Assembly (NCBI RefSeq): GCF_019396345.1
Contig: NZ_JAHKRM010000024.1
Coordinates: 155,788 to 219,787, forward strand
DNA: 64,000 bases
Origin: Nonomuraea guangzhouensis
Lineage (GTDB): Bacteria; Actinomycetota; Actinomycetes; Streptosporangiales; Streptosporangiaceae
Direction of reading: 5' to 3'
A model generated the notes under the pieces. The model was given only the letters and a program-made list of their open reading frames with translations, was not told the origin of the DNA and did not search any database. The position numbers and the translations under genes are program-made. Shown here one piece after another: positions 56,991 to 64,000 of the stretch. Numbering within the stretch: position 1 is the stretch's first letter; each line of letters starts with the position of its first letter.

Positions 56991-57932
56991 GTGAGAGCGT
57001 TGAGCGACGTGCGTAACGTGATCATTATTGGATCCGGCCCCGCTGGATACACGGCGGCCGTTTACTCCGCGCGTGCCGAGCTCAAGCCGCTGGTCTTCGA
57101 GGGGTCGGTCACGGCGGGCGGTGCGCTGATGAACACCACCGACGTCGAGAACTTCCCCGGGTTCCCCGACGGCATCATGGGCCCCGACCTGATGGACAAC
57201 CTGCGCAAGCAGGCTGAGCGGTTCGGTGCCGAGCTGGTCGCGGACGACGTACTCGAAGTGGACCTGGCGGCCAATCCCAAGGTGATCAAGACCCACAGCG
57301 AGACCTACTACGCCAAGTCGGTCATCCTGGCCATGGGCTCCGGCTACCGCGAGCTCGGCCTGCCCAACGAGAAGCGGCTGTCCGGTCGCGGTGTCTCCTG
57401 GTGTGCCACGTGTGACGGCTTCTTCTTCCGCAACAAGGACATCGTGGTCGTCGGCGGCGGCGACACCGCGATGGAAGAGGCCACGTTCCTGACCCGTTTC
57501 GGCCGCATGGTCACCGTCGTGCACCGCCGCGGCGAGCTGCGGGCCAGCAAGATCATGCAGGATCGGGCGTTCGCGAACGACAAGATCCGCTTCGTCTGGG
57601 ACAGCGAGGTCACCGACGTCCTCGGCGCCGACCGGGTCGAGGCCGTCAAGCTGCGCAACCTCAAGACCGGCGAGGAATCCGAGCTGGCCACTGACGCGCT
57701 GTTCATAGCGATCGGCCACGACCCGCGCACCGAGCTGGTCAAGGGGCAGATCGACCTCGACGACGACGGCTACGTCAAGGTGTCCGCACCCACCACGGAG
57801 ACCAACATCGACGGCGTCTTCGCCGCGGGTGACGTGGTCGACCACATCTACCGGCAGGCCATCACCGCGGCCGGCACCGGCTGCTCGGCGTCTCTCGACT
57901 CCGAGCGCTGGCTGGCCACGAACGACAATTAA
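56991..57932 (+). CDS. trxB: Thioredoxin reductase
   Basis: The 313-residue flavoenzyme has the FAD-binding motif IIIGSGPAGYTAA, the redox-active Cys138-Ala-Thr-Cys141-Asp, the NADPH motif VVVGGGDTAMEEA, and the C-terminal FAD site GVFAAGDVVD. It reduces thioredoxin with NADPH. The GTG start follows GAGGAAGG; a TTG 9 bp later is possible. A SigR-type promoter lies upstream and trxA follows after 10 bp. Confidence 0.97.
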   Translation: MRALSDVRNVIIIGSGPAGYTAAVYSARAELKPLVFEGSVTAGGALMNTTDVENFPGFPDGIMGPDLMDNLRKQAERFGAELVADDVLEVDLAANPKVIKTHSETYYAKSVILAMGSGYRELGLPNEKRLSGRGVSWCATCDGFFFRNKDIVVVGGGDTAMEEATFLTRFGRMVTVVHRRGELRASKIMQDRAFANDKIRFVWDSEVTDVLGADRVEAVKLRNLKTGEESELATDALFIAIGHDPRTELVKGQIDLDDDGYVKVSAPTTETNIDGVFAAGDVVDHIYRQAITAAGTGCSASLDSERWLATNDN

Positions 57933-57942
57933 GGAGCGCACC

Positions 57943-58257
57943 GTGAAGGCAGTAACCGACGCCACTTTTGAGGCCGAGGTCCTCAAGAGCGACAAGCCCG
58001 TGCTCGTCGACTTCTGGGCCGAGTGGTGCGGCCCATGCCGTCAGGTATCGCCCATCCTCGAGGAGATCGCCAAGGAGCACGGCGACAAGCTGGAGATCGT
58101 CAAGCTCAACATCGACGAGAACCCGGATGTCCCGCGTAACTACGGTGTACTCCAAATCCCCACGCTGAACGTCTACAAGGGTGGAGAGGTCGTGAAGCAG
58201 ATCATCGGCGCCAAGCCGAAGGCCATGCTGCTGCGCGAGCTCGAGGGCCTCATCTGA
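57943..58257 (+). CDS. trxA: Thioredoxin
   Basis: The 104-residue protein has the active site WCGPC (Cys29, Cys32), cis-Pro (QIPTLNVYKGG) and a usual thioredoxin length. The GTG has an AAGGAG RBS. It is cotranscribed with trxB and ends at a strong terminator. The residue after the second Cys is Arg instead of the common Lys. Confidence 0.97.
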   Translation: MKAVTDATFEAEVLKSDKPVLVDFWAEWCGPCRQVSPILEEIAKEHGDKLEIVKLNIDENPDVPRNYGVLQIPTLNVYKGGEVVKQIIGAKPKAMLLRELEGLI

Positions 58258-58273
58258 CGACGCCCGTACCGTT

Positions 58274-58316
58274 GCAAACGGAAGCCCCCTGGGACTCCCA
58301 GGGGGCTTCCGTTTGC
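58274..58316. terminator. Strong two-way terminator after trxA
   Basis: A perfect 20-bp stem begins GCAAACGGAAGCCCCCTGGG and closes on a 3-nt loop. It lies 16 bp after the trxA stop and 19 bp before the end of the convergent GNAT gene. Confidence 0.95.
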
Positions 58317-58335
58317 TGTCGTGCCTCAGAAGGCG

Positions 58336-58953
58336 TCAGACGGGGCGAAGGGCTCGTTCCGGACTCATGGAGCCGAGTAGGCGCTCCAAGGCCACCTCGA
58401 CGTCCTCACGCCACGAGACGGCGGTCTTCAGCTCCAGCCGGAGCCGGGGGAACCGCAGATGCGGGCGTACCGTCTTGAAACCCACGGAAAGCAGGTAGTC
58501 AGCCGGCACCACACAGCTCGGCTCCTCCCACTTGAGGTCACCGAACGCCTCGATGGCCTTCACCCCGCGGCGCGTCAGGTCCTTGGCCACGCCCTGGATC
58601 AGCATCCGGCCCAGGCCGCCACCCGAGAACTCCGGAATGATGTGCGCGGTCATCAGCAGCACCGCGTCCGCGCTGACCGGCGAGGTGGGGAAGGCCACCG
58701 AACGGGGGGTGTAGAGCGGCGGGCTGTAGACGACGAATCCGGCGGGCACCCCGTCGACGTACACGATCTTGCCGCAGCTCCCCCATTCGAGCAGCGTGCC
58801 GGAGAGCCATGCCTCTTTCTCCAGCGCTGGATCACCGGAATCGATCGCGCGCTCCCCGCTGACCGGGTCGAGCTCCCAGAAGACGCACCGTCGACAGCGG
58901 CGCGGCAGATCGTCCAGATTATCCAGGGTTATGTTGACCAGCCGACGCGACAA
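58336..58953 (-). CDS. GNAT-family acetyltransferase
   Basis: The 205-residue protein begins with a TTG (SRRLVNITLDNLDDLPRRCR) and has a Cys pair near the N-terminus (RRCRRCVFWELDP). The GNAT core is visible as IVYVDGVPAGFVVYSPPLY, VLLMTAHIIPEFSGGGLGRM (acetyl-CoA loop GGGLGRMLI) and VGFKTVRPHLRFPRLRLEL. Substrate unknown. It lies between trxA and the aminotransferase, as in related actinomycetes. The RBS is weak. Confidence 0.85.
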   Translation of the reverse strand: MSRRLVNITLDNLDDLPRRCRRCVFWELDPVSGERAIDSGDPALEKEAWLSGTLLEWGSCGKIVYVDGVPAGFVVYSPPLYTPRSVAFPTSPVSADAVLLMTAHIIPEFSGGGLGRMLIQGVAKDLTRRGVKAIEAFGDLKWEEPSCVVPADYLLSVGFKTVRPHLRFPRLRLELKTAVSWREDVEVALERLLGSMSPERALRPV

Positions 58954-59129
58954 CTACGGCCCCAATCGTTGACCCGGAAAAGCGCGCGAAAAACGCGTCC
59001 CCACCTGGCATCGTAGCCCAGTGACGGTCCCGCTATCGGCTAGCACCACGGTCAGGCCCGGTCACAGCCGACATGTCCGGCTGGCGTAATCTGGTAGCTC
59101 AGCGACAAATGACACCAAGGAGGTGGACC

Positions 59130-60455
59130 GTGACGGAAGAGCTTGATCACGGTCAGACGCCCGCGACCCAAGGGTCGCGCATCGACGCCTATGTCGATCG
59201 GTACGCCGCGCGAGCTACCGGGATGGTCGCCTCCGAGATCCGAGCTCTTTTCGCCGTCGCGTCGAGGCCCGAGGTGGTCTCGCTCGCGGGCGGCATGCCG
59301 TACGTCACGGCTCTCCCCCTCGACATGGTCGGCGAGCTGGTGTCCGATCTGGTCACCAGGCGCGGAACGGTCGCGCTGCAGTACGGCTCCGGGCAGGGCG
59401 ATCCGCACCTGCGTGAGCAGATCTGCGACGTGATGCGGCTGGAGGGGATCCAGGCCGGGGCGAACGACGTGGTCGTCACCGTAGGTTCGCAGCAAGCGCT
59501 TGATCTGATCACCCGGATCTTCATCGACCCGGGTGACGTGGTGCTGGCCGAAGGCCCGTCGTACGTGGGCGCCCTCGGCACTTTCGCCGCGTACCAGGCC
59601 AAAGTCGTTCATATCGCCATGGACGATCAGGGCATCATTCCCGAATCCCTCGCGCAGACCATCTACGCGCTGGAGACCGCGGGTGCCCCGATCAAGTTCC
59701 TCTACACGATCCCGACCTTCCAGAACCCGGCCGGCGTCACCCTGAACATGGCGCGGCGGCAGCAGGTGCTCGACATCTGCCAGCGGGCCGGGGTGCTGAT
59801 CATCGAGGACAATCCGTACGGGCTGCTCGGCTTCGACGGCGAGCCGATGCGGGCGCTGCGGGCCGACAATCCCGACGGCGTGGTCTATCTCGGGTCGTTC
59901 TCCAAGACGCTCGCGCCCGGGTTCCGGGTCGGTTGGGCGCTGGCACCGCACGCCATCCGCGACAAGCTCGTGCTGGCCATGGAGTCGGCCGTGCTCTCGC
60001 ACTCGTCCTTCACCCAGCTGGCCGTGGGCCAGTACCTCGCCACGCAGCCGTGGCGGGAGCAGATCAAAACGTTCAAGGAGCTCTATCGCGAGCGACGCGA
60101 CGCGCTGCTCGACGCGCTCTCGGCGCTCATGCCCCCCGAGGTCAGCTGGACCCGACCGGCTGGGGGCTTCTTCGTGTGGGCGACTCTGCCGGAGGGCCTG
60201 GACTCGAAGGCCATCCTGCCGCGGGCCGTGGCGGAGCGGGTGGCGTTCGTGCCCGGGACCGGGTTCTTCTCCGATGGGAGTGGGGCTCGGCAGATGCGGC
60301 TGTCCTACTGCTTCCCCGAGCCGGATCGGATTCGGGAAGGGGTTCGGCGGCTGGCCGGGGTGATCGAGCAGGAGATCCAGCTGCGGGACACGTTCGGGAC
60401 GGGGTCGACTCGGGGGCACATCGGCGTGGACACGCCCGGGCCTGACTTGGCCTGA
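59130..60455 (+). CDS. PLP-dependent fold-type I aminotransferase (MocR/LysN-like)
   Basis: The 441-residue enzyme has an AAGGAGG RBS and GTG start. It has an N-terminal SLAGGMPYVTALPLDMVGEL, YGSGQGDPHLREQI, Asn199-Pro (IPTFQNPAGVT), Asp227 with Tyr230 (EDNPYGLLGFDG), and the PLP Lys259 (GSFSKTLAPGFRVGW). This is the 2-aminoadipate/alpha-amino acid transaminase group without a GntR domain. It is followed by a Ddl-like gene, so a role in D-amino acid or wall precursor supply is possible but unproven. Confidence 0.88.
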   Translation: MTEELDHGQTPATQGSRIDAYVDRYAARATGMVASEIRALFAVASRPEVVSLAGGMPYVTALPLDMVGELVSDLVTRRGTVALQYGSGQGDPHLREQICDVMRLEGIQAGANDVVVTVGSQQALDLITRIFIDPGDVVLAEGPSYVGALGTFAAYQAKVVHIAMDDQGIIPESLAQTIYALETAGAPIKFLYTIPTFQNPAGVTLNMARRQQVLDICQRAGVLIIEDNPYGLLGFDGEPMRALRADNPDGVVYLGSFSKTLAPGFRVGWALAPHAIRDKLVLAMESAVLSHSSFTQLAVGQYLATQPWREQIKTFKELYRERRDALLDALSALMPPEVSWTRPAGGFFVWATLPEGLDSKAILPRAVAERVAFVPGTGFFSDGSGARQMRLSYCFPEPDRIREGVRRLAGVIEQEIQLRDTFGTGSTRGHIGVDTPGPDLA

Positions 60456-60612
60456 TCTGTTCTTGGCCGGCGTCCAGAGCGGGCGCCGGCTTGGCGTGTA
60501 CCGATGTGCCCGGAACCTCCGTTGCTCACACGGTAGAAAGCACCTGCTGTACACCATTCCGCCCCAGCGCCGGTACGGTTGGACAGCGTGTGCGATCAGC
60601 GGAGGAGAACTA

Positions 60613-61569
60613 ATGAGCGATCTGGGCCACGTGCTCGTGCTGGCCGGGGGACTCTCCTACGAGCGGGAGGTGTCCCTGCGCTCCGGTCGCCGGGTGAGCG
60701 AGGTGCTGCGGGCGGTGGGCATCGACGTGGAGGCCCGCGACACTGACGCGTCCCTCGTGCCGTACATCCTGGCCGATCCTCCGGACGCGGTCTTCGTCAC
60801 GCTGCACGGCGGCGCGGGCGAGGACGGCGCCATCCGTTCCATCCTCGAACTCCTGAACGTCCCTTACGTCGGCGCCAACCCCGACGCCTGCCGGGTCGCC
60901 TTCGACAAGCCCACCGCCAAAGCCGTCGTGCGCTCGGTCGGCCTGCGCACCCCCGCATCGGTCACCCTGCCGAAGGAGACCTTCCACGACCTCGGCGCCA
61001 CGGCTGTCCTGGGCCGCATCGTGGAGCATCTCGGCCTCCCCCTGTTCGTCAAGCCCGCCCGCGGCGGCTCCGCCCTGGGCGCCTCGATCGTCCGCACCGC
61101 CGAAGAGCTCCCCGCCGCGATGGTCGGCTGTTTCGCGTACGGCGACACGGCGCTGATCGAGCGTTACGTGGAGGGCGTCGAAGTGGCGGTCTCCGTGGTC
61201 GACCTGGGCAACGGCCCGATCGCCCTGCCTGCCGTCGAAATCGTCCCGGACGAGGGCGTCTACGATTACGCGGCCCGCTACACCGCCGGCCACACCGAGT
61301 TCTTCGCGCCCGCCCGCCTGTCCGCCAAGGCAGCGGCCGCCTGCGCGGAAACCGCCGTGACGGCGCACACCGCCCTGGGCCTCCGCGACATCTCCCGCAC
61401 CGACCTCATCGTCGACGCCTCAGACGAGGCTCACTTCCTGGAGGTCAACGTGGCGCCCGGGATGACGGAGACGTCCCTGCTGCCGATGGCGGCGGAGGCG
61501 GCGGGCCAGGACCTTGGCGACCTCTGCCGGATCCTCCTCCAGAACGCGGCCTCTCGCTTCCACGCTTAG
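60613..61569 (+). CDS. D-alanine--D-alanine ligase-family protein
   Basis: The 318-residue ATP-grasp protein starts after a GGAGGAG RBS. It has VLAGGLSYEREVSLRSG, LHGGAGEDGAIRSILELLNV, KPARGGSALGASIV (ATP loop) and FLEVNVAPGMTETSLLPMAA. All core Ddl features are present. The usual actinobacterial ddlA is about 40 residues longer and lies elsewhere near recG, so this is probably a shorter paralog. It may join D-Ala or another D-amino acid. Confidence 0.85.
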   Translation: MSDLGHVLVLAGGLSYEREVSLRSGRRVSEVLRAVGIDVEARDTDASLVPYILADPPDAVFVTLHGGAGEDGAIRSILELLNVPYVGANPDACRVAFDKPTAKAVVRSVGLRTPASVTLPKETFHDLGATAVLGRIVEHLGLPLFVKPARGGSALGASIVRTAEELPAAMVGCFAYGDTALIERYVEGVEVAVSVVDLGNGPIALPAVEIVPDEGVYDYAARYTAGHTEFFAPARLSAKAAAACAETAVTAHTALGLRDISRTDLIVDASDEAHFLEVNVAPGMTETSLLPMAAEAAGQDLGDLCRILLQNAASRFHA

Positions 61570-61934
61570 CCACATCCGCAGGAGGCCGCTCCTGTTCATA
61601 CGTTAACGCCGTCCTCGCCCCGCCTTCGCGGGCATTCCCTCGGGAACGGCCGTACCCGGTCCACCCTCACCCGCCTTCTTAACGTCGGCTGGCACCGGGT
61701 CGCCCGCTGGCGCGACCAGACGCTCCCTACCTCCCGTCACAACCCCGCTCCCGACTCCGCGCCGCTCCGCCTTCACGCGGCGAGTGGAGACCTTGTCCTG
61801 CCCTCAATCCCAGACGGGACCCTGCCTTCCCTTCTCCTCCAGGGTCGAGCTCCTGCTCGGCTTCGCGCCCTTCGTCGCCGTACCCCCGCTCCGAGCGGCC
61901 CCGCCCTCCCCCTCCCTTCTCTAACGTCTGAAAG
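61570..61934. other. Gene-free spacer between the Ddl-like gene and threonine aldolase
   Basis: About 365 bp hold no credible gene on either strand. The plus strand is pyrimidine-rich in long runs (for example around 61615-61760 and 61880-61920). TAACG occurs three times (near 61602, 61679 and 61922) without clear symmetry. I see no terminator. Confidence 0.5.
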
Positions 61935-61940
61935 TAGCCT
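61935..61940 (+). promoter_or_regulatory. Leaderless-type -10 hexamer of the threonine aldolase gene
   Basis: TAGCCT ends 6 nt before the GTG start and no RBS precedes it. The same architecture is seen in front of the lrp, nfo and MFS genes in this window. Confidence 0.55.
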
Positions 61941-61946
61941 GACCAT

Positions 61947-62996
61947 GTGCTGATCGATTCGACCTACCCCAAGAGCTTCGCCAGCGACAATCACGCAGGC
62001 GTCCACCCCACCATCCTCGAAGCCATGACTGCGGCGAACCACGGGGACGCACCCGCCTACGGCGGCGACCGCTGGACATCGACCTTCGAGCACCACATCA
62101 AAGAGACCTTCGGCCCCGAGGCGGAAGGCTTCGCCGTCCTGAACGGAGCCGGCGCCAACATGGTCGGCCTCGCCCCCATGCTCGGCCGCTACGACGCCAT
62201 TGTCTGCGCCGACACCGCCCACATCGCCACCCACGAAACAGGCGCGGCGGAACGACTACTGGGCACGAAGCTCCTGACAACTCCTACAGCCGACGGCAAG
62301 CTACGCCCCCAGGACGTCACCGCGCGCCTCAGCACCCTGGGCAGCCACCACGAGCCCCAGCCCCGCGTGGTCTCCATCTCCCAAGTCACCGAACTCGGCA
62401 CCTGCTACTCCCCCGAAGAAATCGCCGCCCTCGCCGACACGGCACACGCCGCCGGCCTACTCCTCCACATGGACGGCGCCAGACTGGCAAACGCCGCCGC
62501 CCACCTGAACACCTCCCTCGGCGCGATCACCACGGAAGTCGGCGTGGACATCTTCAGCTTCGGCGGCACAAAGAACGGCGCCCTGGCGGCTGAAGCGGTA
62601 ATAGTCCTCTCCCCTTCTCTCGCTCACGCCATCCCCTTCCTCCGCCGCCAGTCCCTCCAACTGGCTTCGAAGATGCGCTTCATCTCCGCCCAACTCTCCG
62701 CCCTCCTCACCCACGACCTCTGGCGCCACAACGCATCCCATGCCAACCAAATGGCCACCCGCCTCGCCAACGGCGTCGCCGACCTCCCTGGCATCACCAT
62801 CGCCTACCCCGTCCAGTCGAACGCCGTCTTCGCCACCCTCCCCAAAGCGGCCACCGCTGCCCTCCTCAACCGCTACCTGTTCCACTACTGGGACGAGGCT
62901 GCGGGCACCGTCCGCTGGATGACCGCCTTCGACACCACCCCGGACCACGTCGACGACTTCCTCGACGTCATCCGCAAATCCCTCGTCATCCCCTGA
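61947..62996 (+). CDS. Low-specificity L-threonine aldolase
   Basis: The 349-residue PLP enzyme cleaves threonine or allo-threonine to glycine and acetaldehyde. Motifs: FASDNHAGVHPTILEAM, YGGDRWTSTFE, VLNGAGANMVGL, HMDGARLANAA (Asp176) and the PLP Lys209 (DIFSFGGTKNGAL). The GTG start is likely leaderless. It is the last gene before the parS sites. Confidence 0.92.
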   Translation: MLIDSTYPKSFASDNHAGVHPTILEAMTAANHGDAPAYGGDRWTSTFEHHIKETFGPEAEGFAVLNGAGANMVGLAPMLGRYDAIVCADTAHIATHETGAAERLLGTKLLTTPTADGKLRPQDVTARLSTLGSHHEPQPRVVSISQVTELGTCYSPEEIAALADTAHAAGLLLHMDGARLANAAAHLNTSLGAITTEVGVDIFSFGGTKNGALAAEAVIVLSPSLAHAIPFLRRQSLQLASKMRFISAQLSALLTHDLWRHNASHANQMATRLANGVADLPGITIAYPVQSNAVFATLPKAATAALLNRYLFHYWDEAAGTVRWMTAFDTTPDHVDDFLDVIRKSLVIP

Positions 62997-63052
62997 TCCC
63001 CTCGGCTCGGCCGTTCTCCCGGCGCACCCGCTCCGCTAGGCGCCCGACTCCC

Positions 63053-63068
63053 GGTTTCACGTGAAACA
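63053..63068. promoter_or_regulatory. parS site 1
   Basis: GGTTTCACGTGAAACA matches the bacterial parS consensus TGTTTCACGTGAAACA at 15 of 16 positions, with the 14-bp palindromic core intact. It lies 57 bp after the threonine aldolase stop. ParB loads here to organise the origin region. Confidence 0.93.
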
Positions 63069-63106
63069 TCGCCGCACACCGCCAGCCAACGCACCCGCAA
63101 CGCCTC

Positions 63107-63122
63107 TGTTTCACGTGAAACC
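63107..63122. promoter_or_regulatory. parS site 2
   Basis: TGTTTCACGTGAAACC matches the parS consensus at 15 of 16 positions with an intact 14-bp core. Its centre is 54 bp from that of site 1. Paired sites are usual near parAB in actinobacteria. Confidence 0.93.
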
Positions 63123-63931
63123 AACCACCCACCACCCCGACAAGAGCGCGCCCGCCACCCGCTCACCCGACAGCGCATCCACCAAGCCGCAGCACCACTC
63201 CGCCTTTCCGAGCCACATAAAGGCGAACCGCACCACTAATGCGCGCAATGCGAACCACGCCCACCAAAGGCATGGGTGCACCGGGCGACACGTCCTGGAG
63301 CCTCGGCACTGCGCACCACAGAGAACGACCGCAAGGTGTGGGGATCCGCTGAATGCGCCGAGAGCCTACAACGCCTTCGCGACACCGAGCCAAGCCCAGC
63401 CCCACTAGAGCGCACGCTTCCCACGACATCCTCACCACGCTCTGCCCTTCGCCGGCTTCCACCCTCCGCTTCCCCAACCAGACAGAGCCTGGCGGTAGGC
63501 GGCCGCCGGGGAAATGGGCTACGCAGACCGGCCCTCCTCACCGCGGCAGCGACGTGCGAGCAACCGCTCCGCATGACCGCAGTCGCCCCACACCCAACAG
63601 GCACCCCAGGCCTCACACCCCAGGCCCCACGCTCCGCACCCCATGCCCCACACCGTGACCCGTATCCCACGCTCACCACCGCACGCCCGCCACCGCACGC
63701 CTCACACCCACACTCGCCACCGCACGCCTCACACCATGACCACGCCCTGGCCCGCATCCCGCCCACCCCACGCGCACCCGCGTCTCACGCCGCCAAGCCA
63801 CGCTCCGCCGCTCTGTCCCCGCTATGTTCGGGACAGTTCGGCTTCAGACCTCGCGCACAGCACACTCGCTCCTGGTCACGTCCACGGACGTGGTGTATGA
63901 ATCGATCTTCGCGTGATCCTGTTTCTGCAGG
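63123..63931. other. Repeat-rich, apparently non-coding stretch beyond parS
   Basis: About 800 bp contain only low-complexity open frames (Cys/Gly/Ala-rich or Pro/His/Thr-rich) that do not look like proteins. The plus strand around 63590-63790 is a CAC/CCACGC-rich repeat zone. A short perfect palindrome CACGTCC-AC-GGACGTG lies at 63877-63892. parB, expected near parS, is not seen. Confidence 0.5.
63688..63735. repeat. 21-bp direct repeat, two copies
   Basis: The 21-bp unit beginning CGCCACCGCACGCCTCACAC occurs at 63688-63708 and 63715-63735, 27 bp apart. Shorter variants (CCCACACC, CACGCC) continue on both sides, so it is part of a degenerate tandem array. Confidence 0.7.
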
Positions 63932-64000
63932 TTAAGCGGTAAGTGTCTGTGGGAGTGGGTTCGGGGTCGGTGTGTCGCCGACGATGAGCCGGAGGCGGGC
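63932..64000 (-). CDS. 3' end of a gene that runs off the right edge
   Basis: Only the last 22 codons are in the window (ARLRLIVGDTPTPNPLPQTL, then TA-stop). The frame is open to the edge and its ending is unlike the ParB C-terminus. It could be a transposase or another accessory gene; not identifiable from this length. Confidence 0.3.
   Translation of the reverse strand, partial: ARLRLIVGDTPTPNPLPQTLTA

Noticed and set aside
63688..63735. Two copies of a 21-bp repeat considered as a minimal CRISPR array
   Set aside because: The spacing is 6 bp between copies, there is no palindromic repeat and no cas gene; it is a degenerate tandem repeat.
63236..63935. Several overlapping open frames on both strands in the repeat zone, considered as parB or a secreted protein
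   Set aside because: All translate to low-complexity Cys/Gly or Pro/His/Thr strings; none has ParB HTH features.

Overview
The window is chromosomal DNA of a high-GC actinomycete. Gene order, strong third-position GC and the SoxR, SigR, SigM, PadR-Ino1 and MurJ-pseudokinase neighbourhoods suggest a Streptosporangiales member (Nonomuraea-like); that placement is inference, since no 16S gene is present. It lies on the flank of oriC. The right end carries two parS sites and the conserved stretch murJ, pseudokinase, sigM, anti-sigma, trxB, trxA that normally leads to parB, parA and dnaA. The middle carries rpsF, ssb, rpsR, rplI and dnaB.

Layout. 1-1.1 kb: a truncated C39-like cysteine protease, gene remnants and tRNA-Ser(CGA). 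1.2-8 kb: tadA with two tadA-associated paralogs, upp, a small membrane protein with a bPH2 protein, an XRE-TPR regulator, a GntR regulator and a second beta clamp. 8-16.4 kb: a NarL-type two-component system facing an ABC exporter, an SMP-30 lactonase divergent from an Lrp regulator, a phosphodiesterase, soxR with its operator, a Usp and a small kinase. 15.8-21.5 kb: an ECF sigma pair, an S41 protease, a serine hydrolase and an OmpR-type two-component system. 21.5-26 kb: a patchy accessory stretch with a methyltransferase, a MarR/GbsR regulator, a decayed hydrolase behind a palindromic promoter, GtrA and small membrane ORFs. 26-35 kb: dnaB with two inteins, a DnaA-box-rich spacer, MATE and APC transporters and a polar amino acid ABC importer. 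35-37 kb: the rpsF-ssb-rpsR-rplI operon. 37-44 kb: endonuclease IV, two polyprenol-type glycosyltransferases, a class A PBP and a DUF5318 protein. 44-49 kb: padR-ino1, idi, an MFS transporter and the CCA-adding enzyme. 49-58 kb: a YbaK-like protein, DUF6049, murJ, the pseudokinase, sigM with its anti-sigma and trxBA. 58-63 kb: a GNAT, a PLP aminotransferase, a Ddl-like ligase and threonine aldolase. 63-64 kb: parS sites, a repeat-rich non-coding stretch and the 3' end of a gene that runs off the window.

How the genes work together: DnaB, SSB, a beta-clamp paralog, parS and DnaA boxes serve replication and segregation. PBP1, MurJ, the pseudokinase, SigM and possibly the Ddl homolog serve the cell envelope. 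Ino1 and the glycosyltransferases could feed phosphatidylinositol mannoside-type lipids. SoxR, TrxAB with a SigR-type promoter and Usp respond to redox or general stress.

The most notable signals are: the DnaB intein pair (one a class 3 intein with a decayed endonuclease); a cluster of DnaA boxes upstream of dnaB; a recurring leaderless-promoter architecture (a TANNNT-like hexamer 6-7 nt before the start codon), including two opposed promoters that share one hexamer; a perfect palindrome inside a near-consensus promoter that now drives a dead gene; four tandem hairpins between ssb and rpsR; and a SoxR box at the soxR start. I found no CRISPR array, no rRNA and no complete insertion sequence.
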